NCBI GenBank assembly: GCA_902791745.1
Contig: CADAWZ010000004.1
Span: forward strand, 1,115 to 34,693
Direction: 5' to 3'
Length of the DNA: 33,579 nucleotides
Source: an uncultured bacterium
GTDB lineage: Bacteria > Vulcanimicrobiota > CADAWZ01
Shown here: in pieces, positions 24,607-32,871 of the stretch
How the letters are laid out: every line of letters starts with the position of its first letter
Position numbering within the stretch: position 1 is the first letter of the stretch
Made by a program: the position numbers and the translations under genes
Notes under the pieces: generated by a model
What the model saw: only the letters and a program-made list of their open reading frames with translations
Told to the model about the DNA's origin: nothing
The model's database searches: none

Positions 24607-26217
24607 TTAATAAATTTCTCTTTTGTCGATTCCCAGTTCTGCTCTTATTGCATTTTCTGTCAGTCCTTCTGGATTATTGGCACTTTTTGTTCCGTCTGGG
24701 TGTGTTACTTCGATTCCATTATCTATACTTAAACCAACTGCCTGTCTTTCACTTGATCTTGTATCGAAGTTGTTCTCTTGTTTTGTCATACCAGGTTGCA
24801 TTGTTCCAGTTGTGGTATTATATGCATGAACGCCTTCATGGAAGAGAACATTTGCAGGTACAAATCCCTTTTCTTTATTTCTGAAAGATGGGTTAAACTG
24901 TATTTTAGCATCTGCTCCTTCGCCTCTTTTACCGTCTGGAGTTACAAATTGTTTATCGTAATCTTCTTTTTTCGCTGGTCCTTCATAACCATTTTGATCG
25001 TCTGTTTTACCTATTGTAACTGTATGACCTGATTTATCGAATTCTGACAATAATTTTTTACCGCTTTCAGTAGCTCTGAAAGTCTCTAAATCCGATTCAA
25101 TTCTCTCTTTGAAATCATCACTGCCTTCTATTTTTACAGAATTTCCTAAATTTGCTGTTTCTGAGCTGTCATATCTATTTACTTTCATATTTTCAGAAGC
25201 ATTTATTGTGCCTCCGTTTTTGTCATCAAATATTTTTCCAGATGAGTCTTTTGCATTTATGGTGTCATCTCCAAGACCACCTGAAATAATATTTTTCCCT
25301 GTTCCAACAGTTATATTGTCGTCCCCTTTACCACCGTCGATGTAATTATCGCCATTTCCAACTTTTATAGTGTCTTTACCGTCTAATCCATAAATTACAT
25401 TGTCTCCATTGCCAGCTGTTATATGGTCATTACCTTTTCCGCCTTCAATGTAGTTATCTCCATCATTTACTTTTATATAATCGTTTCCTTCTCCGCCATA
25501 TATATCATTTTTTTTGCCACTTGCAGTGATTACATCATTTCCAGCTCCTGCTTCAATGTTGTTTTCTTCGCTTCTTGCGTTTATTATGTCTGTTCCTGCA
25601 CCAGTGTTTACTTTACTATTGTTTCCTGCAACAATAACAGAATCATTTCCAGCTCCTGTTGTAACAGCATTTGTATTACCTGTTACATTGATTTTATTGT
25701 TTCCATTTCCTGTCGTTATGCTGTTTCTATGAGCTTGCTCTGCTTTTATTGTATTATTGCCATCTCCTGTTGTAACAAGATTTCTTCCATGTCCAAGAGC
25801 TATATTATTATCACCTTCACCTGCATTTATCAATGTGCTATTATAAATTGCAGATAAATCTATTGAATCATTTCCATCTCCTAATTCAACTTTAAAACCA
25901 TTTAGAGCTTGTTCTTTTGAATATGTTGTTTCTTGTCCATTTACATTTATTGTGATAGAGCCATCTTCTTGATTTAGACTTGAAGTTATGGTGTCATTTC
26001 CAGCAGTTCCTGAAATAAGATTCATATTTTTTTGAGCTTCTTCAGACATCATGTAATTGTCGGTAACATTGCCTATATCTTGTACATTGATGTCTTTGCC
26101 TGCCATTGAAGCCGTAATTGTTGAACTAACTTCAAGTTGATCTAATTTATAGTCGAGAGGAATTTGTTGATTACTTGGTTGTGGATTTAAATTTCCCATT
26201 AATCCTGATATATTCAT
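24607..26217 (-). CDS. Beta-roll repeat protein with M91-like zinc-peptidase domain (array gene 5)
   Basis: 536 residues, the shortest member, with the fewest repeat turns. A short Asn/Gln/Pro-rich N-terminus leads to DYKLD (to 26); the module starts at G70 (GTAGND) and the repeat block ends with IYGLDGKD and IDGGKGDD turns. The peptidase domain has HEGVH (H460, E461, H464), E490 in SERQAVG, and the C-terminus ELGIDKREIY. Start: the ATG at 26217 (MNISGL) has AAGGAG upstream, 11 bases away; the longer frame to 26274 is rejected because it begins inside the preceding gene's terminator. It is the first gene of the five-gene unit 5-4-3-2-1. Confidence 0.82.
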   Translation of the reverse strand: MNISGLMGNLNPQPSNQQIPLDYKLDQLEVSSTITASMAGKDINVQDIGNVTDNYMMSEEAQKNMNLISGTAGNDTITSSLNQEDGSITINVNGQETTYSKEQALNGFKVELGDGNDSIDLSAIYNSTLINAGEGDNNIALGHGRNLVTTGDGNNTIKAEQAHRNSITTGNGNNKINVTGNTNAVTTGAGNDSVIVAGNNSKVNTGAGTDIINARSEENNIEAGAGNDVITASGKKNDIYGGEGNDYIKVNDGDNYIEGGKGNDHITAGNGDNVIYGLDGKDTIKVGNGDNYIDGGKGDDNITVGTGKNIISGGLGDDTINAKDSSGKIFDDKNGGTINASENMKVNRYDSSETANLGNSVKIEGSDDFKERIESDLETFRATESGKKLLSEFDKSGHTVTIGKTDDQNGYEGPAKKEDYDKQFVTPDGKRGEGADAKIQFNPSFRNKEKGFVPANVLFHEGVHAYNTTTGTMQPGMTKQENNFDTRSSERQAVGLSIDNGIEVTHPDGTKSANNPEGLTENAIRAELGIDKREIY

Positions 26218-26261
26218 TATGTTTAAGGCTCCTTCATTTATTATTTTTATTAAAATTTTAA

Positions 26262-26296
26262 AAAGCAGACACAAGGAAAATTATTATGTCTGCTTT
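26262..26296 (-). terminator. Terminator after array gene 6
   Basis: AAAGCAGACA (26262-26271) pairs with TGTCTGCTTT (26287-26296), ten perfect pairs. Read leftward it runs into TTTAAAATTTT, a fair T tract. It separates gene 6 from gene 5. Confidence 0.72.
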
Positions 26297-26302
26297 AATT
26301 TT

Positions 26303-28072
26303 TTATTTGCCTGTGTAAGAATTTCTCTTTGGAAGTCCGAGTTCTTCTCTTAATGCATTTTCAGAAAGTCCCTGTGGATTTCCTGCTGTTACTGTTCCAT
26401 CTGGGTGTTCAATTTTTGTTCCATTTATTATATTTAATCCCACTGCTTGGAATTCTGCAAGACCTACAATGCTACTGATACCAGTTTCTTGATCATATTC
26501 AAACATATTTTCAGTTTGCATTGTTCCTGTTACATTGTTGTAGGCATGTACACCTTCATGGAAAAATACATTTACAGGACGACCTTGGGCTGGTCCTAAA
26601 AATGCAGGATTTATTAGAATATGGGCATCCATTCCTTCGCCTCGTTGACCGTCAGGAGTTATTTTCCCTTTGAATCCTTCGTTAGGATTAAGTGGACCTG
26701 AATATCCATTTTGATCATGGGTTTGTTGAACTACAACTTGTTTTCCTGAACTGTCTATTTCACTTAACAGTTTTTTACCGCTATCTGTTGCTCGAAATAC
26801 TTCTAAATCAGATTTTATTCTTGCCTGAAATAGTTCTGTACCAGCTACTTTAAATGATACACCGAGGAATGATGTTTCTGAACTGTTGTATAATTTTACA
26901 TTATTTCCTTCTCCACCAGTGATATTTGAACCATCACTGTCGTCTATTATTGTTCCTTCAGTTCCTGCAACCCTTATTTTATCTTCACCTAATCCACCTA
27001 CGACTATATTTTTGCCAGTGCCTGCTATTATTGTATCATTTCCAGCACCACCATCTACATAGTTATTTCCGTTGCCTACAGTTATTTGATTTCCACCATT
27101 AAGTCCATAAATGGTATTATCTCCATCTCCAGCTTGTATTGTATCGCTTCCAAGACCGCCACTTATATAATTGTTGCCATTTCCGACAGTTATAGTGTTT
27201 GCTTGTTTTCCGCCAACGATAGTGTTATTTCCATTACCTGCAGTAACATTGATATTACCGCTAAAACTTTCGATAGTATTCTCACCATTTCCAACTGTTA
27301 TATTAGCTGTACCAGTCGTTGTTACATAATTTCCTCTGTCTGTATCGAGATTAATTGTTGTTGTTTTTCCATCTGCAAACTTACTTATTATGTCATTTAA
27401 TGAACCTTGATTTGCAGTTATTGTATTTGTTCCACCGTTTGTTACAACTTTATTTGGGGATTTTCCTAAAGAGATGTTGTTATCTCCTGTTCCTGCTTCT
27501 ATGAATACTCTTTTTGCACCTTCGGCATTTCCATTTATATAATTGTTACCATTTCCAATAAATGCAATATTTCTTCCACTACCCAAGGAGACAGTATTAT
27601 TACCTTCGCCAGAGTTAATTATGAAGTTTGCATCGGAAGCTGATATATCTATACTATCATTTCCATCTCCTGAATTTATTATAAAGCCGTTTGCTACTTG
27701 TTCTTTTGAATATGTTGTTTTCTGACCATTTACATCTATTGTTAAACTTCCATCTTTATTTGGAGTAGCTTTTATTGTGTCATTACTTGCAGTTCCATTT
27801 ATCTGAGTCATTTGAGATTTAGAGCATGTGGAAATCATAAGATTATCCATTTCTGCTTGAAGAACACTTTCTTGAGAATCTGTTAAAGGAGCAGAAAAAT
27901 CAGTACTCAGTCCTGTATCTTGATATTTTATTTGAGCTGCTTTTGATTTCTCTACGAAATCAAGTTTTTCAGAAAGACTATTTCCTATAGCAGATGCCAA
28001 TGGACTTTCTGGCGGTAATGGTTGAGCAAATGACGAATAATTTATAGTAGATGCTATACTTGAAATATTCAT
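26303..28072 (-). CDS. Beta-roll repeat protein with M91-like zinc-peptidase domain (array gene 6)
   Basis: 589 residues. The N-terminus (MNISSIASTI) leads to SLSEKLD (to 38); the module starts at G93 (GTASND). With gene 7 it forms a subgroup: the opening reads DISASDANFIINSGEGNNTV, and the middle contains a non-repeat insert (LNDIISKFADGKTTTINL) and an NYVTT segment. The peptidase domain has HEGVH (H505, E506, H509) and E540 in AEFQAVG, 31 residues on and more distant than in most siblings because of a short insertion. The C-terminus is RNSYTGK, slightly extended. Start at 28072: GGAG lies six bases upstream; the upstream ATG at 28105 has no RBS. It has its own terminator. Confidence 0.82.
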   Translation of the reverse strand: MNISSIASTINYSSFAQPLPPESPLASAIGNSLSEKLDFVEKSKAAQIKYQDTGLSTDFSAPLTDSQESVLQAEMDNLMISTCSKSQMTQINGTASNDTIKATPNKDGSLTIDVNGQKTTYSKEQVANGFIINSGDGNDSIDISASDANFIINSGEGNNTVSLGSGRNIAFIGNGNNYINGNAEGAKRVFIEAGTGDNNISLGKSPNKVVTNGGTNTITANQGSLNDIISKFADGKTTTINLDTDRGNYVTTTGTANITVGNGENTIESFSGNINVTAGNGNNTIVGGKQANTITVGNGNNYISGGLGSDTIQAGDGDNTIYGLNGGNQITVGNGNNYVDGGAGNDTIIAGTGKNIVVGGLGEDKIRVAGTEGTIIDDSDGSNITGGEGNNVKLYNSSETSFLGVSFKVAGTELFQARIKSDLEVFRATDSGKKLLSEIDSSGKQVVVQQTHDQNGYSGPLNPNEGFKGKITPDGQRGEGMDAHILINPAFLGPAQGRPVNVFFHEGVHAYNNVTGTMQTENMFEYDQETGISSIVGLAEFQAVGLNIINGTKIEHPDGTVTAGNPQGLSENALREELGLPKRNSYTGK

Positions 28073-28203
28073 ATTAATCTCCAAATTTTGAAAGCTTCCT
28101 AACATATATTATTATATTATTATATTATAAAATCTTTAAAAAAAAATTAAAAAAATGTAAACAAAATTTATATTTTAATATTTTTGCTATTTTCGGTTGT
28201 AAT

Positions 28204-28249
28204 AAATAAAAAAGTGTGGGGCATGTTAACACTCCACACTTTTTTATTT
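28204..28249 (-). terminator. Terminator after array gene 7
   Basis: A 16-base stem (28204-28219 with 28234-28249) has a GTGTGG/CCACAC core and flanking A/T pairs. Read leftward, the CCACAC-GTGTGG core is followed by TTTTTTATTTATT. It lies six bases past the stop of gene 7. The 183-base gap before gene 6 also holds an AT-rich stretch (about 28106-28130, units of TATTATAT) that may carry the gene 6 promoter. Confidence 0.87.
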
Positions 28250-28255
28250 GTTAAT

Positions 28256-30025
28256 TTAGAGATATGTTTCTCTTAAATCTAATCCCAGTTCCGTTCTAAA
28301 TGCATTTTCAGATATTCCGTCTGGATTTGAAGCACTTATTGTTCCGTCTGGATGAGCAATAGGATCAATGCTATCCATATTTAAACCGACAGCTTGATGT
28401 TCGCTTGCTTTTACTTGCTTTCCATTTTCATCTATATATCCATTTGCCATTGTTCCTGTTGTTATATTATAAGCATGTGATAATTCATGGAAAAGGATAA
28501 CTGATGGTTTGGCATCTCCGCTTCTAAATGATGGATTGTAGCCAACTACAGCATCTGCTCCATCTCCTTTTTCTCCATTTGGTTTTACATATTTCTTATA
28601 ATCATTACCTGGAATATATGTTGCTGCTCCACCATTGTTTTGATTTGATCTCTCAATGGTCGTTTTATGCTCTGACTTATCAAGTTCACCTAAAAGTTTT
28701 CTACCACTTTCTGTTGCTCTCAAAACTTCTAAATCAGATTGAACTCTTTGGTGAAATTTTGAATCACCATAAGAACCAACGGATTGTCCTAAAGAAGCTG
28801 TTGCTTTGCTATCATATAATTTTATATTGTTTCCTTTGGCATTGATATTTGAGCCATCGCTGTCATCTATTATTGTTCCGCCAGCACCTGTAACTGTTAT
28901 TTTATCGTCACCACGACCGCCCATTACTATATTTTTGCCATTTCCTGCTACAACGGTATCATTGCCTTTTCCGCCGTCAATATAGTTATCTCCATTTCCT
29001 GCTACTATTGCGTCGTCGCCATCGAGTCCATAAATTATATTGTCACCGTCTCCTGCAACAATTTTGTCATCACCAGCTCCGCCTTCTATGTAGTTATTAC
29101 CGTTTCCAACTTTTATGTTGTTTCCTTGTTCGCCACCAATTATAGTGTTATTACCGTCTCCTGCTTTAATATTTGCAACACCATTATTTTGTCTAATAGA
29201 GTTATTTCCATCACCTACAGTTATATCACTTGCTCCCAAAGATGTTACATAATTATCTGTATCTGTATTGAGTTGTATTGTAGAAGTTTCACCAGTTTGG
29301 TTTTTATTTATAATATCGTTTACTGAGCCTTTGCCTGCTGTTATTGTATTTGCTCCACCATTTGTCGTTACTTTGTTTGTAGAACCTTCTCCAAGTGATA
29401 TATTATTTTTTCCTGCACCTGTATAGATAGATGTACCTTTGGAACCATCTTCATTTCCTTTAATTACATTGTCCCCATTTCCTGTTACTGCAATATTTCT
29501 TCCACTTCCTAAAGAAACGCTATTGTTACCTTCTCCTGAATTTATTATAAAATTTGCACTAGACGCAGATACATCTATTATATCATTACCATCTCCTGAA
29601 TATATTACAAATCCTTTTGCTACTTCTTCTTGAGAAAATGTCTGTTCTTCATCGTTGATTCTAAATGTAATACTGCCATCTTCATTTGGTCTTGCTGTTA
29701 TTACATCATTTTCACCAGTTCCATTTATTTGGTTCATTTGAGACATTGCGGCATTTGATAACATTAGTTCTTCCATATTGTCTTGTATGGATAACTTTTG
29801 AGCAGAAGCAAGTGTAGATGATGAATTTCCATTATGCATTTGCATTTCTGTCTCTTGTTTTTGTGCTATTGAATCAAGTTTTTCAGAAAGATTTGCTCCT
29901 TGTGCATTTTGCAATGTGTCGGTTAAACCTTGCTGTCTCATCATTTCTTGTTGCTGTTGTAAAGCAAGTTGTTGAGCCATAACACTTTGTTGGCTCATGA
30001 TACTTGAAAGCCCAGATAATGACAT
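28256..30025 (-). CDS. Beta-roll repeat protein with M91-like zinc-peptidase domain (array gene 7)
   Basis: 589 residues, the first gene of the array in reading direction. The N-terminus is Gln/Met-rich (MAQQLALQQQQEMMRQQ), predicted helical, ending in NLSEKLD (to 51). The module starts at G102 (GTGEND). It shares with gene 6 the DVSASSANFIINSGEG opening and a middle insert. It ends with canonical IYGLDGDD and IDGGKGND turns. The peptidase motif is HELSH (H513, E514, H517) rather than HEGVH, with E542 in SEHQAVG; the C-terminus is DLRETYL. RBS AAGGAG is seven bases from the ATG. A promoter and its own terminator make it a separate unit. Confidence 0.82.
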   Translation of the reverse strand: MSLSGLSSIMSQQSVMAQQLALQQQQEMMRQQGLTDTLQNAQGANLSEKLDSIAQKQETEMQMHNGNSSSTLASAQKLSIQDNMEELMLSNAAMSQMNQINGTGENDVITARPNEDGSITFRINDEEQTFSQEEVAKGFVIYSGDGNDIIDVSASSANFIINSGEGNNSVSLGSGRNIAVTGNGDNVIKGNEDGSKGTSIYTGAGKNNISLGEGSTNKVTTNGGANTITAGKGSVNDIINKNQTGETSTIQLNTDTDNYVTSLGASDITVGDGNNSIRQNNGVANIKAGDGNNTIIGGEQGNNIKVGNGNNYIEGGAGDDKIVAGDGDNIIYGLDGDDAIVAGNGDNYIDGGKGNDTVVAGNGKNIVMGGRGDDKITVTGAGGTIIDDSDGSNINAKGNNIKLYDSKATASLGQSVGSYGDSKFHQRVQSDLEVLRATESGRKLLGELDKSEHKTTIERSNQNNGGAATYIPGNDYKKYVKPNGEKGDGADAVVGYNPSFRSGDAKPSVILFHELSHAYNITTGTMANGYIDENGKQVKASEHQAVGLNMDSIDPIAHPDGTISASNPDGISENAFRTELGLDLRETYL

Positions 30026-30057
30026 TTTTTTACTCCTTAATTTTTAATCTTATATAT

Positions 30058-30086
30058 ATTATAGAACAATTTATAGAAAATGTAAT
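30058..30086 (-). promoter_or_regulatory. Promoter of array gene 7
   Basis: On the minus strand ATTACA (30081-30086), four of six to the -35 consensus, is followed after 17 bases by TATAAT (30058-30063). It lies 33 bases upstream of the ATG of gene 7. Confidence 0.5.
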
Positions 30087-30151
30087 AAATATTTTTTAAA
30101 AAAAATGTTAAAAAAATATATTATTTGTTAATTTTTTGTTACAATAAATAT

Positions 30152-30907
30152 TTAAATTTCCAGTATCTTTTCAATTTCAGTTTTTATATTTTCTAAATTA
30201 GCTGATTTTGAAAAGGCATATGAGAAAAGTCTAATTTCTCTTTTTTGTTCATTTTCAATATAGATGGTATTTGATAAACGAATGTATAAAGTATAAAAGT
30301 CTTGAGGAATATGTTCACTATATATATGTTCTCCGTATTCAGGGGATAATAGATATGAGTTTTTGGGATTTGAGATTTTTCTAACTTCTATTTCGCTTAT
30401 ATTATCTCTACTTATTTTTGTTTCTTTATTTTCTTTAGATTTAGGGTCTATATATGTAACACAAAAACCTTCTCTATTTATATTCCAAACACCAATAATA
30501 ATACTTGGATTAAATTTGTTTGGAATATAAAAAGAAAACCAAGCAAGAAAACCAAATATAAAAGGTAAAGCAATAGATAATGGAGTTGGTGATATTCCTT
30601 TCATTATTAAGGCTTCAAAAATATTAACAATATTCCATAAAGAAGATATTGCAAAAACAAATGATAAAAATAAACAAATTTCTATTGTATTAATAGGTTT
30701 ATTTTTATAATCAAATTTTTGAGAAAAATGAATATCGCAAAAACTTATTGTATTGTTTTTGCTACTTTTAGAGATAGAAAAAGTGCCAATTGTTAGTAAA
30801 TGTATAATTCCTTCTTCTCTTTCTTTTTGTTCGTTTTCTTTTGATAGACAATTAGTACAAAAACCTATAAATTTTGAAATTTCAGAACCACATTTTTCAC
30901 ATTTCAT
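30152..30907 (-). CDS. Zinc-ribbon membrane protein of unknown function
   Basis: 251 residues. It begins with a four-Cys zinc ribbon, CEKC at 3-6 and CTNC at 17-20. A polar stretch follows, then two membrane helices at about 80-140 (IEICLFLSFVFAISSLW and IALPFIFGFLAWFSFYI), then a beta-rich C-terminal domain of about 110 residues. That domain resembles the PH-like bPH/YdbT-type folds found after paired helices in bacterial membrane proteins, but I cannot confirm this. ATG at 30907 is chosen (GAAGG eight bases upstream); the longer frame to 30946 has no RBS. It is divergent from thrS with 156 bases between them. No function is assigned. Confidence 0.72.
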   Translation of the reverse strand: MKCEKCGSEISKFIGFCTNCLSKENEQKEREEGIIHLLTIGTFSISKSSKNNTISFCDIHFSQKFDYKNKPINTIEICLFLSFVFAISSLWNIVNIFEALIMKGISPTPLSIALPFIFGFLAWFSFYIPNKFNPSIIIGVWNINREGFCVTYIDPKSKENKETKISRDNISEIEVRKISNPKNSYLLSPEYGEHIYSEHIPQDFYTLYIRLSNTIYIENEQKREIRLFSYAFSKSANLENIKTEIEKILEI

Positions 30908-31063
30908 AAAAAGAACCTTCTTTATAAATGATCTTATGAAAAACATTATATTGTATTAGAGAATAAAAAGCAAGATTATTTTTGCAAGTAAAAAAATGCA
31001 GGTAAAAAAGATGTCGTGTTGAAAAGAAATAGCTTATAAAATAAATATTTGGGGATTAAGTTC

Positions 31064-32851
31064 ATGAAGATTATTTATAATGACGGCAAAGTTGGAGAAT
31101 GTCCAGTAGAAGAAGAACAACATGTTCTTAGACATAGTGCAGCACATATAATGGCACAAGCAATTCAAAGGCTTTATCCAGAAGCTGATTTTGCTTATGG
31201 TCCAGCAACAGAAAAAGGTTTTTATTATGATGTCGATCTTGGAACTCGTAAATTGTCTGATGAAGACCTTAAATCAATAGAAGATGAGATGAGAAAAATT
31301 GTAAAGGAAAATATTCCTTTTAAGTCATTTATTCTTCCAAGAGATGAAGCTGTTAAGTTGATGAGAGAACGCCATGCAAAATATAAAGAAGAGCATATCG
31401 GAGATCTTCCTGACGATGCAGTCATAAGTTTTTATCAACAGGGCGATTATATAGATATGTGCATTGGTCCACATATCACATATACAAAGGCTTTAAAGGC
31501 TTTTAAGATAACTCAGCAGGGTGGTGCATATTGGAAGAATGATGCCAAAAATAAAATGCTTACTCGTATAAATGGAGTTGCTTTTGCTACACAAGATGAA
31601 TTAAAAGAGTATGAAAAACAGCTTGAAGAAGCATATGCTCGTGATCATCGCAGAATAGGAAAAGAAATGCGTTTATTCATGACAGATGATCTTGTTGGCA
31701 AAGGACTACCTATGTTTCTTCCAAAAGGCTATATTGTTTGGCAAGAACTGGAAGAATATATTAAAGAAAAAGAACGCAAACTCGGCTATGAGCATGTTAT
31801 GACTCCGTGTGTTGGTACTGTTGCACTTTATCAGACAAGTGGACATTGGGAGCATTACAAAGAAAATATGTTTCCTGCAATGGAAGTTGAAGGTGAAAGT
31901 TTTGTTTTGAGACCTATGAACTGCCCACATCATATGATGATTTATGCAAATAAACCACATTCATATCGTGAATTGCCTATACGTATCGGTGAAATTGCCC
32001 ATGATTTTCGTTTTGAACCAAGTGGTACTTTAAAGGGAATTGAAAGAGGTCGCCATTTCTGTCAAAATGATGCTCATCTTTTTGTAACTCCTGATCAGAT
32101 TAAAGATGAAATCAAGCGTGTTGTTGATCTTATTTTTGATGCTTATAATGATTTTGGTATAACAGATTATCGTTGTGTTCTTTCTTTAAGAGACCCTGAA
32201 GATAAAGTCAAATATCATCATGATGATGTTATGTGGGATAAAGCGGAAACAGCTCTTCGTGAGGCTTTGAATGATCTCAATATTGAATATACAGAAGAGA
32301 TAGGTGAGGCTGCATTCTATGGTCCAAAACTTGATGTAAATGTAAAGCCAGCTGTTGGTGCTGAATATACACTTTCAACTTGTCAGCTTGATTTTTGTCT
32401 ACCAGCAAAATTTGATTTAAAATATGTTGACACAGACGGAACAGAAAAAACTCCAGTAGTTCTACACAGAGCTATTTTAGGGTCACTTGATAGATTTATG
32501 GCATATATAATTGAGGAGACAAAAGGAAAATTTCCAACTTGGCTTGCCCCTGTTCAGGTAAAAGTTCTTCCTGTAAGTGCAAAGACAAAAGAATATGCCA
32601 CAAAAGTATATGAGGCTATAGAGGCAACAGGAATTCGTGTACAACTTGATGATCGTGATGAAAAACTCGGCTATAAAATCCGTGAAGCTCAGCAAATTGA
32701 TCGTCCACCATACATGCTTATTATTGGATTAAAAGAAGCAGAAGATGGTACAGTAAGTGTTCGTTCTCGTGGAACAACTGAAAATGTTGTAATGCCACTT
32801 GATGAATTTATTAAGATGGTTCAAGAAGAAATCAGAACAAAAAAACACTAA
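31064..32851 (+). CDS. thrS: Threonyl-tRNA synthetase
   Basis: 595 residues. It charges tRNA-Thr with threonine and edits mischarged Ser. The editing domain has HSAAH at 24-28 and CIGPH. The class II core has the zinc ligands (Cys in MNCPHH, His in NDAHLF, His in LHRAILG), motif 2 around DFRFEPSG, and motif 3 near ILGSLDRF. The anticodon-binding domain ends the protein. Only about 23 residues precede the editing motif, against about 72 in E. coli ThrS, so the TGS domain is missing or reduced to one strand (MKIIYNDGKVGE). ATG at 31064 is preferred to the TTG at 31049 because GGGGA lies just upstream. No T-box leader is visible. Confidence 0.95.
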   Translation: MKIIYNDGKVGECPVEEEQHVLRHSAAHIMAQAIQRLYPEADFAYGPATEKGFYYDVDLGTRKLSDEDLKSIEDEMRKIVKENIPFKSFILPRDEAVKLMRERHAKYKEEHIGDLPDDAVISFYQQGDYIDMCIGPHITYTKALKAFKITQQGGAYWKNDAKNKMLTRINGVAFATQDELKEYEKQLEEAYARDHRRIGKEMRLFMTDDLVGKGLPMFLPKGYIVWQELEEYIKEKERKLGYEHVMTPCVGTVALYQTSGHWEHYKENMFPAMEVEGESFVLRPMNCPHHMMIYANKPHSYRELPIRIGEIAHDFRFEPSGTLKGIERGRHFCQNDAHLFVTPDQIKDEIKRVVDLIFDAYNDFGITDYRCVLSLRDPEDKVKYHHDDVMWDKAETALREALNDLNIEYTEEIGEAAFYGPKLDVNVKPAVGAEYTLSTCQLDFCLPAKFDLKYVDTDGTEKTPVVLHRAILGSLDRFMAYIIEETKGKFPTWLAPVQVKVLPVSAKTKEYATKVYEAIEATGIRVQLDDRDEKLGYKIREAQQIDRPPYMLIIGLKEAEDGTVSVRSRGTTENVVMPLDEFIKMVQEEIRTKKH

Positions 32852-32871
32852 AAATATTTGGAAGGTAAATA

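Noticed and set aside
30908-31063. Possible T-box leader upstream of thrS
   Set aside because: The gap is only 156 bases and shows no T-box consensus, no antiterminator and no terminator hairpin.
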